DNA of 64,000 bases. Source: Azadirachta indica. Its lineage: Eukaryota; Streptophyta; Magnoliopsida; Sapindales; Meliaceae. The DNA lies in assembly GCA_022749755.1 (NCBI GenBank), contig CM040440.1, positions 20,509,269 to 20,573,268 of the forward strand, read 5' to 3'. The notes beneath the pieces are model-generated. The model saw only the letters and a list, made by a program, of their open reading frames with translations. It was not told the origin of the DNA and ran no database searches. Every line of letters begins with the position of its first letter. Position 1 is the stretch's first letter. Position numbers and translations under genes: made by a program. Of this stretch, positions 33,835 through 45,769 are shown in pieces.

Positions 33835-36800
33835 TTACCGAGTGAGATAGTATACAATTAGGAAAATGACCACAAATGACGCAACAAGGGTAAACATTCT
33901 CCTGCTTGATTTCGTCTCAAATACCTGATAAGGCAAATCAAACTCATCAAAAGAGCTACGAAATTAAATATGCAAGAGTTAAATAAAAAATAGCCAAATA
34001 AAGCAGTCATGTATACAGGAAATTAGTCAGCTATCCACCTACCATTTTAAACTTATCCATGGTTCCTGAAAGGACTCCCCTTGATGAATCCATATCATTG
34101 CCCTGCAAACCACATTAGATACTTAACAACTAAACAACAGAAATAACATATTACTAGTCAAGATGAAAAATGAAAAATGACCTACTGCATTCTACATACC
34201 ATTCCGTCCAGCATCCGGTTATGACTATCCACCTCCTCATTTATATCACCAGACAGCTGTTGGAATGACACACATCACAATTTGTTTGAGACATTTCAAG
34301 ATTATACATATATACACACGATCAACCAACATTTATCAAATTTGATTAAAGAGTCGGAAGAAATAGTTCAATCCTCTTATTTTTATTTCTCAAACCAAGA
34401 GATTCATGAACCAGATTCCTAGTGCATATAGATACAAATAGTCCAATGAGAGCAAGAATTTCCCAGAGCATTTGGAACATTTCCTTTCTAAGCAGAACCA
34501 TTTTTATTCGATTGATCGGGCTGAGGCCATCAACAAAAAAATGTCTATGTCACTTCATATCTTTTTGTCCAAGTTGCTTTTCTTTTTGTTTAACTCACTT
34601 CCTTTTTTCTTTGTGAGTTTCGGTAATATGTATGTGTGTGCGCGTGTTTGTGTGCGTGCACATACATGTATATTTCAAATAACACGGCGCTGATCTATGT
34701 GTTGGACATCTAAACCTTAAGTGGGAGCTTTGAGTTGAACGTGATAATCTTAACTCAATATCATACAAATTTTAGGAGTTGCTTTTCCGATTCAAAACCC
34801 TCCCACTCGTTTTCCAAGACAGCAGTTAACAGTTAATTGAGGACGAATGCAAAATAGATTCTAATTGAGATGCTTAAAGCATTCAAATTTTCATTTGCTT
34901 TCCCCACTCATCCTCCATCAGTTAGTTGATCCAAATGGTCAAATAGTGCATAAATGAAGTTAAAACACCAAGAACCTCTTATAAACTTGTAATTTGATAA
35001 AGAAGCACATAAATTTAGCAGACAAGATATAACTTACTCTCTTTAGAAGATTGACTCTATCTTGCAATCCTTCCAGTGCTCTTTCATTTTCATGCTCGTC
35101 AATTTCATGGGAATAAGAAGATGACACTCTAATGCCACCCTCCTCAATGCCATCAAAAAGTGCAACTTTATTGTTACGGTGGTCCCTGCACATGGATTAA
35201 ACTCAGTATGCCAAAACAACCAGATAATATATCAGAAACAAAATAAATTTCATCGAGAAGAGACATGGCCAGACCTTACAGAAACCAATAGTAACATAAC
35301 TAGCTTAAGAAATGGTTAGAATATAATACAAAGCAATTATTGAAGTTTGAGACCTCAAGTCAGAAAATAATTGAAAACAATAAAATATTTAAGGGTCGAG
35401 ATCTTTTAAAGCTCCTGATCACCAGAATTCACAAAGACACAAAAGCTCCAGACTGTGAATCTGTCTTGATAGAGTGACCACGACTTGGCTTAGCTAAAAT
35501 GCATTCACCTTGGAACCCCAGAACTGTACAGTGTGGTCCAAATAACAACAACGGCATGTATTTGGTGAGAATAGATTTCCTTTGGAGTTATTTTAGCCAT
35601 TAGTCTCCGATTATTCACTTTTCATAAAGTATTAAACATTTTACACCAAATGAAAATGTAAATCTCATTCCCAAAACACAGTGTTGCTGCAAAATTATGA
35701 CACCTCTCAAACAGTATCCCACATGGACGAATTCCCACCAACAAACCAAGTTCTCTTTTCCTTTTTCCATAAATCCTTCTGTTAAAAGACAATATCATAT
35801 GAGAACTGTAGCCACTTTCCGCGAATTTCGTTGACATTGGAAGTTGCAGTAAATTGAATGTTGCAGTAAGATTGAAATAAATGATAGCATGCTGGCCAAC
35901 AAAAATTGAGAAAGAAAGGAGTAGGCTCTGATAATGAAATGGGAAGCATTTAGGTGGCAAAAAAATTGACTTTAATGCTAAAAAGGCATATAAGGCCCAA
36001 ACCTAAATTGAATGCAATTGTAAGCTATGGAGCCTATAAATACCAAGCCACATTTGCTACATTTGAATCATCCAAGCACAACAATAATAGAAGCAAGTCC
36101 AAGTCCAAAAAGTAGAAAAGAAGTATAAATGCCATAACCCAGAAAGCAAAGGCACAGAAAGAAAGATTGTTGTTTGAAGAAAAATGCAGAAGAAAAAGCA
36201 TCCAAGTCATCTAATATAGGGCTGAAGGTACTCTTTGATTGCAAGTTGCTCTTTCAGAACAATATCTATGCCTTTATACAAGCATTATATTACAAGTAAG
36301 CTGCACATATTGAAACTAAAAAAATGTATTGCAACAAGTAAAGGCATTTTAGCATTGGTGCACTTTGATGTTTGTAAGGCACTGATTTAATCCTTAAGAT
36401 GAGAAAAATACTTTGTATCAGTTATTGATGATTTCTCAAAGAGATGTTTGATCTATCCAATCAAGCATAAGTCAAATGTGTTTCCAGCATTCAAAACCTT
36501 CAAAGCACAGACAGAACTAGAATTTGGTTAAAGGATTGAGGACAGATAATGGAGCGGATATAATAACTATGAACTTCATGCATTTTGCAAGCAAAAAGGC
36601 ATCAAGAGTCATATTATTGTTTTATAAACTCTGCACCAAAATGATCAAACAGATAGAATGAACTGCTTGTTATGTCATCAACAAGTTTCATCAATAGCTA
36701 TTGAAAATAAGACACTAGTGGAGATATAGAAGACTAAGCCCATAGATTAGTCCTCTCTACGTGCATTTGCATGTCCTACATATGTGAGTCATAATACCCA

Positions 36801-37241
36801 AGAAAGAACAAAATTCAAGAAATACATCTTTTTGGATATGCTGACGGAATCAAGGGGTTCCCCTACCCACAAGGTAATAGTAAGTAGAATGCAAAGTTCC
36901 CAAGAAATGAGATTCAAAAGGAAGATGAGCAATGCAAAAACAGCCAAAGTTGACCTGGAAAACAATTCATTTGAAGTAGATTCTTTTGTGCAACAGCAGA
37001 GCATGAGAACAAAATTAAAACGAATCCAGGATTTGAAGATTTCAATCATAGTAGCTCAGAGGACAACGCATTACACATAAAATCCCTTCTAAAAACTCTT
37101 CACAAATCTCATCCTGGTCTGGCAGAACTAAATCAGACAGGCTTATGATGAAATGTTGAAAAATCAAATATATCCATTTAGAAAGAAAAAGAAGCACAAT
37201 AATAATAAGAACATTGATTGAACTAACCTTCTGGAATTCAT
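33835..37241 (-). CDS. BET1-like Qc-SNARE (BS14/BET11 family)
   Basis: Five minus-strand exons (37241-37228, 35185-35038, 34256-34200, 34102-34043, 33924-33835) encode 122 residues, the family's usual length. Exon 1 codes for MNSRR; exon 2 gives [20 protein letters not shown] and the start of the SNARE helix. The helix runs about residues 36-97 ([33 protein letters not shown]). The C-terminal anchor, about residues 102-120, reads [17 protein letters not shown] and ends LTR. BET1 SNAREs drive ER-Golgi vesicle fusion as the Qc member of a four-helix bundle. Intron 1 is 2,042 nt and holds a dead copia fragment. A non-coding leader exon near 37,576 (donor GAAG|GTAAAC) is likely. The 0-layer position appears to be His rather than Gln (see findings). 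Confidence 0.92.
36400..37080 (+). mobile_element. Decayed Ty1/copia integrase fragment
   Basis: The plus strand, antisense to the host gene, shows broken copia integrase sequence in successive frames: [24 protein letters not shown] at about 36,412-36,471, a catalytic-core LRTDNG at about 36,537, an [14 protein letters not shown] piece near 36,585, and a C-terminal part with [20 protein letters not shown] near 36,749-36,808. Several stops and frameshifts interrupt it. No LTR, reverse transcriptase or RNase H was found nearby, so this is an internal relic inside the BET1-like intron. Confidence 0.8.
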
Positions 37242-39521
37242 GGCTCCAAGATCACAACCTTTCTCTGTCTCTTAAGCGAGTAAGCTCAGCCTTCTGATAT
37301 TCTAAATTGCGTTTATACTAATGATTTTGACAAAATTATCCAAAAATAAACATAATCACAATCAGATTACGAACATAAATTGAAAATTTACGACATCAAA
37401 ATATTCAGACTACAAAAAAATGTGAAGTTTGATCTAAATTAGTCGCTTGATTCAAACTATCTCCATGGAAAATAGAAATGAAATTTAACGGAAAACCATG
37501 ACAAGTAAAATAAATAAATTCAGATCTGATAGCGGAATATATGAAATAGAAAGAAAAAGGAGCGAAGAGAGTTTACCTTCGAAAGGAAGCTGGAATTCAG
37601 TTGCAACAGTAGACAAGCTGCTGAGGGAAAAGAAATGGCGATGAAATCGCTTAGATTTTTTATATAAGAGTAGCCTGAAATTTGATGAAATAGGATGCGT
37701 TATTGAGGTAAAATAAACATGCAAGATGTTAATCTCTGCCGTGGGTCCCCCACCGAGAACAGAATATAGCGTCCGTGGGGCCGATAGATAACGTCATATA
37801 CATTTTAAATTAAGCTTTTTCTATGTTAATATTTTTTTTAACTACCGGATAAGAATTGAGGCACCCAACCACGTCATTATTATTATTTTAATGGGAATAA
37901 ATAATTTGAAAATTCTATATATGATTTTTTTTAAAAGTATAAATGAAAATTGATATAAAAATATTATTAAAGTATATGACATTTTTGTATCATTGTTATG
38001 TGTATCGAATTTTTATTAAAATAAAATAAATCATATAAGATGTTTAACTAATATTTTATATCATTAATTTGTATAAATAAATTTTATATAAAAATATAAA
38101 AATTCAATATTTATTTTAAAATATATCTTAATTTCACAAGTCAAAGTCGTTGTACAGTGGTCTTGTACTATTGCACTAAAGTTTTATGTTATAATTAAAA
38201 TAAAAGAAATTGTCTAATTATTTATGAAATTTTTTATATCAATTCAATAGGATTAAATTCTTGTACCTGGGCTCTTTTACTAAACTGACCCATCGCTGTT
38301 TATCAGTTTGTGCTACATCCTGTTAGCCCAGCTTAAAAAGGTTAAAATAGTCATTTACATTTTACTTGGGCTCATCTCTTTAATAAGCACTGTGTTATTT
38401 GTTTGAGTTTTTTGTTTTTAATTTTTATTAATAAAATTACCATAAATACTCAATTTAATTTAGTTAATTATTCATATTTTTTTTACTATTTGTATATCAA
38501 TTAAGTTTCATTTAATATAACTTTCTAAATAAAATTTTTTTAAATAATTTTTTTTAATTTTTATAAATAATATTTTTAACAAAAATTTATTTATCATTTA
38601 ATAGTCACATATAATTTCTAAAAATATTTGAGTAATTGTGTTAATAAATAAATATAATATTTTATTTAAAAATAATACTATAAAATTTCTAAAATAAAAT
38701 AAAAATATTTAAGATAAATTTTATCTTTTAAAAAAATTAAAAAATTTTAATTATCAATAGTTCAAATTCTGATATTTTTCTTATAAAAAAAAAGTTTTTT
38801 CAGTTACTAAAATTCCTCATCTAATGTAAACTAAAAGATGCTTACAAATTTAAAAAAACAATTTTATCGACAAAAAAGCCATGTAATAAGTCAATGGCTA
38901 ATAAAAAAATTAAACAAAACTGGTATTTATTAATAATGCAATTATACTTTCACCTATGGGTAAGAAATTTTTTTTATTTTTCAAAATTATTTAATAACAC
39001 TCGAGAAAAAATACTGATAGTTTAATTAATAAATAATATTATTATTAGTAATCTTACGGCTCAAGACCTACTTATTTTAGAAATTAGAATGCAGATGACA
39101 TTAAACATTTAAAATAAAAAAATCAGCAATTTTACTTTAAAAAATTGGGTCTAATTAAACCATCCCCAAATTTTATAAAATTAAAATAAAATATCATAAT
39201 ATTAAGATAAATCATCAAATACATGCATAAAAATGTAATTTAATTAAAAGCGGAAAACATTAAAGAAACAGTCGTCTTTAAATTTTTACTACCTATAATG
39301 ATATGTAATAAATATCTAATTAAAAATCAATAATAGTTACTGTTGAAAATTCCCCTTAAATAAATAAATGGAGAGAATGGATAAAAAAAGGGCTTTTTAT
39401 CACCTCCTTCGTCGAGAATCCGATTCCCTCGTGAACCCGAAGCTCATTAACTCTAGGGTTTGGTGAGGGAATAGTGGAACCGCATCTAGGAGGCTCCTGA
39501 TACTAGCAGCTACGCAATTTA
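37242..39521. other. Divergent intergenic region between the BET1-like and DOHH genes
   Basis: Two genes point away from each other here. The left end (to about 37,640) probably contains the SNARE leader and a 5' UTR intron. From 37,800 to 39,380 the sequence is very AT-rich with no gene. The DOHH leader lies in the last 100 bases or so. Confidence 0.55.
39453..39461. promoter_or_regulatory. Telo-box in the DOHH leader/promoter
   Basis: CTAGGGTTT, the reverse complement of AAACCCTAG, lies about 60 bases before the ATG. Telo-box elements are frequent near the starts of plant translation-related genes, which fits the eIF5A-modifying enzyme downstream. Function here is inferred. Confidence 0.5.
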
Positions 39522-42500
39522 ATGGGAAAGTCAGGCAACACCAACGGTTTCGAATCATCGCCCGAGATGGAGAAATTTCTTTGCGGCAGGCTGCTTGACC
39601 CGACCCAACCAATTTCGGAGCGATTCCGAGCGCTGTTTTCTCTTCGCAACCTCAAAGGCCCCGGACCTCGAGACGCCCTGATTCATGGTCCGTTCGCTAT
39701 CTGATTTTTTTTTTCTCAATTTTGAGTTCTCAATGTGAAATTATGTCTATTTATTTGTTTGTTGATCAACAGTAGAAGGTAACGTGTTTTATGTGTTATA
39801 GTTATCAAATTTATATTCTTATTGATTCTTGAAGCAAAATTTGCTAATATGAAGCACGCGGTTGCTTAATTACTAGCTAACATGGTGCATTGTATTGCTC
39901 AATACATATTGAAGTTAGTTTTCTTCATTTAACGCGGAACTAGTTTAACTTATTCTCAAATAAGACATTATCGTAACCTGAAAAGAGATTTTAATCCATT
40001 ACGAGGTTCTAGCTATCGAAGAAGACGAAGTTTTAATTATTAGATACTATGGTATCATTAAAAGGTATTCCATGTCAGTGCTCTCAGAATTTCGTGTAGT
40101 ATAAGCTATTTATAGCACGCTACAAGGAGCTCCCAACATAACTTTATAGTCTTTTGTTTTTTATTGTCTAACGACTAATTGTCCTTGAAGTATTTATACT
40201 AATGCTGATAGGTTTTAAAAGTTTTGATCTCAATTTGAGAACAATATTCGTTTAGTTGAGAGTATTAAATTTGGGTCCTTGATGTCTAAACCAACTTGCA
40301 GATGGTGTTATACAGGATTTCATTATTGGTTGATTTAATTATCTAATCTTCTGTTCTGCCTTCTGTTGTTTGTGTTTTTGGCAGCATATCATAATTATTA
40401 TGTTTAGAAAATGCAGGCTCTTATGTATATTTTATTTCCCAATTCTGAACTGTGTTGGAACTAAGTTTCTCTAAAATTCACCAGACATCCCAAAACAAAA
40501 TCAAAATTTGAAGTTAAAACTCAGCTGCTTTCTTCTTTATTTGGTCGAGCCTGAACACAAACATATTGAGAGTAATTGTCCCAAAAGAAAAGGAGCAAAC
40601 TGCCTGAAATAGAGGAAGCAAATATTCAAGCTAGGACTAGTTCTGACTACAAGCTGAAATTTATTCAATGGAAAGAAATTTTCAAACAAAGGCAAAATAT
40701 TAGCTATAAGTGTAACAATGTCAATTGAGATTTGTCCATTATTCACTTCCTTGTAGCATGAACCACTTTTGAAGTTTTGTTGGTTTGTTTATTTGCATTA
40801 AGAATTGTTTTTTTTTTTTTCTTTTCCATTCATTTTAGCCGCAAGGGATTCTTCAAATTTATTAGCACATGAAGCTGCATTTGCCTTGGGTCAAATGCAA
40901 GATGTTGAAGCTATCCCTGCTTTGGAAGCAGTTCTAAATGACTTCTCTTTACATCCCATTGTTCGTCATGAGGCAAGTTGATACCCACTTTCTCTACTAG
41001 TGCTTGTCTTTCTGCTTTTCTTTTTTCTATTTTCTTACTGTTATTTTTTATGTTGTTTATATTGTTTCTAAACAGGCGGCAGAAGCTCTTGGCGCAATTG
41101 GTTTGGAGAGAAATATTCCTATGCTAAAGAATAGTCTACTCTTAGATCCAGCTGAGGAGGTTCGAGAAACATGTGAACTAGCACTCAAGCGAATTGAGGA
41201 ATTAAAGGCTTGTGGTGATGAAAATGGATCATCCATGATAGAAAAATCACCCTTTTTGTCGGTTGACCCAGCTGCCCCAGCTTCATCGTGTTCTTCTGTT
41301 GATAAACTGAGGTTTGTTTTGTAACAAGTAAATGTACAGTCTTTGGACTGTCTTGCTTAGTGATGAATTTTCTGACTGATGATGCTAATTGATGTTAAGA
41401 GAAGTTCTTCTGGATGAAGAAAAAGGCATGTATGAACGATATGCAGCTCTATTTGGTCTTCGTAACCATGGTGGAGATGAAGCTGTTTCTGCAATAATTG
41501 ATTCTCTAGGTGCAAAAAGTGCTCTGCTGAAGCATGAGGTTTGTGAAGTTTATTGTAATCATTTTATGCGACTTCCAGCTTCGCCCTTGGTTCCTTTGAG
41601 GGGATGTAATAATTAGATGTCTATTAAATCTACATGAAGGACGCTGGTGTATTACATTTTTCTCCTAGAATTTGGCTGAAATTATCATGATAATTGAGAT
41701 CTTCTGCTGGCTTGTCTTATGGTCAAGATCCACTAGAATATGTTGATTTTTAACATGCCTTGGCCATGTTATTGTGTTTTCTCAATATCTTCTCACTTAT
41801 TAGACATTTATGTGGCTACTTTGCTGTAATATGCAGGTTGCCTATGTGTTGGGTCAATTGCAAAACAAAGCTGCTTCAGCTGCACTTAGCGATGTGCTTA
41901 GGAACAAAAATGAGCACCCAATGGTTAGACACGAAGCTGCTGAAGCTCTTGGTTCCATTGCCGGTATTGCTAGCTATATAGTTTTCTGATATATTCTCTT
42001 GTTTTATTCATTTAGCCTAGTTCCTGGTTACCTCTCCCAACTTCTCTAGAAAGTGGATAGGATGAGTTTGTTGACTGGAAGATGTGACTACTTCTAGTGT
42101 GCTTGAAGAAAAAACTACCCCAAGGTCTAACCAGGTTTGACAACAAAAAGGTATCCATGCAAAAAACATGATACCATTATTGTTGGATGAGGGGTGTAAG
42201 GTTATGATTATTAACATGAAAAATATATTGGATTTAGCACGAAGAGGAAGAATAGGAAGGGGAGAAAATTTAGAAGAAATTGGGGGTGTATTCTAAATTT
42301 ACTTAATATTCTTGAAGTCCATCTTAACAACTGAAATTAAGGCCCTATTTATAGTGGCCATAAATCTAAAAGAAAAGGAAAGAAATCTACTTTCAATAAG
42401 AAATAGAATCCCTGCCGTAATAATTAATATGAAAACCAAAACTAAGAAAGGTAACCTAAATGTAACTTTCACATGAAGCTAAAGCCTAATATAAATAAAA

Positions 42501-43201
42501 TAAGGCAATGCCAAGACTAGCTTAGGTCATTCTACATTAATATTACTATTAAAATAAAACTTACTACTTGTTAGAGATGGATGCTGGGTCATGAGAATGA
42601 TCTCAAAAAGGGTCTTACTTATATTCTAAGGAATTCATAGATCTTTACTTGGATTATAGAACCTTTCTGTAACTGCTTATGTTGATAACTATATTTGTGG
42701 ATGCTGAATGTGAAAGATTCTATAGTTTTCTTGTATTGATTTCAGAACTATCTTATTTTCAATGAAATTTTTGGTAGCAAATAAACATTTTCCACCTCTT
42801 TGGCTTTCTAGTAATGCTATTTTCTTCATTGTTTAGCCCCCTGTTTGGGCATTCTGTCATGTTTATGTGCTTTAAATACTTGTTCATTATGTCGCCAACC
42901 ATTTTCCTTGTTGGGTTATCTTATTGAATTTTCTTATGGAGCACTCTTGTAGATGATCATAGTGTAGCACTTCTTGAGGAATTTGCCAAGGATCCTGAGC
43001 CTATTGTCTCACAGAGCTGTGAAGTTGCTCTGAGCATGCTGGAATATGAACGATCAGGAAAATCATTTGAGGTATGCATATCAAGATTCAAAATTATAAA
43101 TCAATTATACTCAAAACTGAGCATACTTTCAGGATAAATGACTGGCCGACCATGTTTTTCTGCAGTACCTCTTCATGCAGGCTCCTCTAATGCAAGTGTG
43201 A
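39522..43201 (+). CDS. DOHH: Deoxyhypusine hydroxylase (eIF5A hypusination)
   Basis: Seven exons (39522-39687, 40839-40972, 41076-41311, 41400-41538, 41837-41963, 42953-43071, 43166-43201) encode 318 residues, close to the family's length. The enzyme hydroxylates deoxyhypusine on eIF5A, the last step of hypusine formation. It is built of HEAT-like repeats in two halves. Four His-Glu pairs that bind the di-iron centre are present: H66-E67 ([11 protein letters not shown]), H99-E100 ([10 protein letters not shown]), H224-E225 (LLKHEVAYVLG) and H257-E258 ([10 protein letters not shown]). The 33-residue spacing within each pair of motifs matches the human enzyme. All junctions keep frame. Intron 2 appears to start with GC rather than GT (GAG|GCAAGT). 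The C-terminal exon reads [11 protein letters not shown]. Confidence 0.95.
42230..42620. mobile_element. Possible transposon-derived insert in DOHH intron 5
   Basis: Part of the 989-nt intron has a texture unlike its surroundings: an AG-rich block, then GGCCCTATTTATAG and AAGAAATCTACTTTCAATAAGAAATAG-like sequence of the kind seen in plant LTR ends. No paired ends or duplicated target site was found, so this is weak. Confidence 0.25.
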
Positions 43202-43824
43202 TTCACCATGTGACTGCCCTTCTTTTTGGATATAGAATCTGAGGACAAAAGGATATGTATTTATGATGTGTAACCAAGTAGGTCGGAAAGTTGAATCAAA
43301 CAAGAAAAGGAAAGCTAGAATCAGGGCAGAAGTATACTTGAAGACTCTATCACAGTACATTGTGGTTCTACTAATTTATGCCTCTAGTCTCAAATTTGTG
43401 ATAAGTAGCTAACAGTTTTATGGTTGTGGTGTATTTTTATTTGGAAAAAGTTGGTTTTTTTGGGATTGCATCACTCATTGATTATGTTTTCTACAATATT
43501 TTTTTGAAGAATTTTAGGCTGAAAGGTAATATAGTCATTAGATGTAATTGTGGAGTTGGAGAAAATGAATCAAACAAATAACAGTGAAGAGGACTGGTTT
43601 ATTATAATAATTGGTAAAATAGGGTTTATAGGTGGTGTGTTGGAAGTTTTCAGCTAGCCTGCCATACTTGGTTGAACTTCTTACCAGTTGCTGTTTGCTT
43701 ACATGATTAATATGCATCCTGTCCTGCCCCATCCCGTCCCTTCTATTTCATAATTAATAAATAGTTTGCAGCAGTTGCTAAGAAATGATCCTGTAATTTG
43801 TGTTCACAAGAGATTGTAGGCAAT
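43202..43824. other. 3' flank of DOHH
   Basis: Probable 3' UTR and spacer. No gene recognised. Confidence 0.5.
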
Positions 43825-44215
43825 TAGGAAGAGGCGAAAAGATTGTTTATCAAGATGTGTGCCCTGATGCAGTGACATATAATGTGCTATTAGATGATAT
43901 TTGCAAGAGTTTAATGTTGGTCAGAAGCAGTCGGATTGTTAGAACTGATGATTCATAAGAGGCTTGAGTGCTCTCACATTAACAATTTTAATACATTGTT
44001 AGATGGTTAGAATTGATGATGCAAGGGCACTTTTTCTTGCGAAGTAAGGTTGTATACCTAATGTCTTTAAGTACAGTATCTTTATCGTTGGGTACTGTAA
44101 GAATTCAAATCTTGATAAATCTATGAAATGATTTTAGAGGAAGTTAATCCACAGTTTTTACATATACCACCTTGTTAGAGTGGCCTTTTTCAAGGCTGGA
44201 GAACATAAAAAATTA
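43825..44215 (+). pseudogene. PPR-protein gene fragment, decayed
   Basis: Scattered plus-strand frames read as pentatricopeptide repeats: CPDAVTYNVLLDDICK at about 43,859-43,906, DDARALFLAK near 44,017-44,046, GCIPNVFKYSIFIVGYCK with NSNLDKSMK near 44,048-44,128, and a VFTYTTLL-like step near 44,155. They follow PPR order but are broken by stops and frameshifts, and no start is present. PPR proteins normally bind organelle RNA; this copy cannot be functional. Its parent is elsewhere in the genome. Confidence 0.75.
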
Positions 44216-45769
44216 AAGGGAGAATTGTGTTGGCTGGAATCATTTTCTTGTTTCAAATATTGGGGTAGTTGACTAACTCTGTAATCAACTGTAATTTCCC
44301 GGTTAATGATCTAAAATTTATATTTTACCAAAACTGAAGGTGTAATAAATTTCTTACATATAAACACTAAGGTAGCCATGCAAAACACTTGTTCAAATAT
44401 TGTATTCTTGTTAAGTTTATGTGTAGATGCTGTCATCTCTAGCATGCCGAATTCTGATTCTAAGCAACTTTTATTCTGGGGTTTTGAGGCTCTACATGTG
44501 GATGAAAGAGCTCTTCTAGGAGGATGGGCACTAAAGTTTTCCAAAGAAAATTTAATTGGAGAATGTGTTTCCTGGAATGATTATGTTCTCGTAAAAACTC
44601 ATTTCTTAGAGAACCTAGTATTTCGTTGATTATGGTTTTACGGTAAACTTATAAGGTTCGCTTGGTTACCTTATAAACAATGTTGCACAGAAGTATACTC
44701 TGGACTGGAAACTTGGTTACAAGCATGTCGCTTGCCTTGTTTGTATCCTGCCATTGCTTTGTTAAATTTCTTATTAGTTGCTTGATAAAAATAACAGATG
44801 GTGCAATAATGTTGATTGGCTTTGTGCCATTGCTCTTTTGAATTTCTTGTTGGTTGCTTGACAGAAATAACAGATGCTGTAATAAATAATTCTCTTCAAA
44901 ACAAGTAACTCTATTTTGCTGTTCCCTTTTTTTTTTTTTTTGGTTAGCTTAAACTTGGAAGCCTCAATTTTGATAATTGCTTTGCATGTGTAACCTTGAT
45001 TGAATTTCTAGTTTATACATCTAGCTGAATTGCTCAACAAGCCAAAGCAAGCAAGTGTTGGCATTCCATACAATGAGAATCTTTCTTATTTAATTTTTTA
45101 ATTTTTATTTTATAGGTTGACGTTGGAACTTCACAATTTTGCTACATATTATAACAATTTTTTTTTATCATATAACAAACAATAGGTTGACGCCAAAACT
45201 TTGATTCATTAACAGTAAATTACAAAATGATTATATGGGAAGAAAGAAAAAATTACACGGAAGTGCGTGCTTTACCTGTTTCTAGTTCTACCATGGGAGA
45301 ATATTGTTAGAAAAAGAAAATAAGAATAATTTCAGTAGCCAATTTACTACTTAAAAAATTTATAATATATAGATTTTGGGTAATTTTTAATAGATTAAGT
45401 AATTTCATTGTTTTCAAATCATTTACCATTTCTTTTCTTTTTATTACTGTTTTTTTTATGATATACATTCTACTCACTCTTAAACTCGTTTAAAGATAAA
45501 GAAATTGAGTAAATAAATAAATTAAAAAATTATTATAAGATATTTGTACTCCCTCACTGCTATGCAGTGAAGCAAACAGATTACAGTAAAGAAATTTAAA
45601 AAAAAAAACCACAAAATCGGAGAGAGTAAAAGCGTATCAGGGACGCTTCGTATTCAAAGAATCGACAAAGATTCCCTTCACGAAGGCAGACATATATATA
45701 TATACATATACACACGCGCACACACGTAGCAGGCGAGCGAAAAAGGAGAGAGACAGAAGAGCAGACACA
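44216..45769. other. Intergenic region and PARP1 promoter
   Basis: No supported gene. A frame at 44,378-44,629 is open but unrecognised. Poly-T runs lie near 44,927-44,942. The PARP1 leader contains a (TA)n/(CA)n microsatellite at about 45,691-45,725. Confidence 0.5.

Noticed and set aside
44378..44629. 83-codon plus frame and overlapping minus frame
   Set aside because: Both strands are open over the same stretch, with no recognisable motif and no splice context. It lies just after the PPR relic and may be random.
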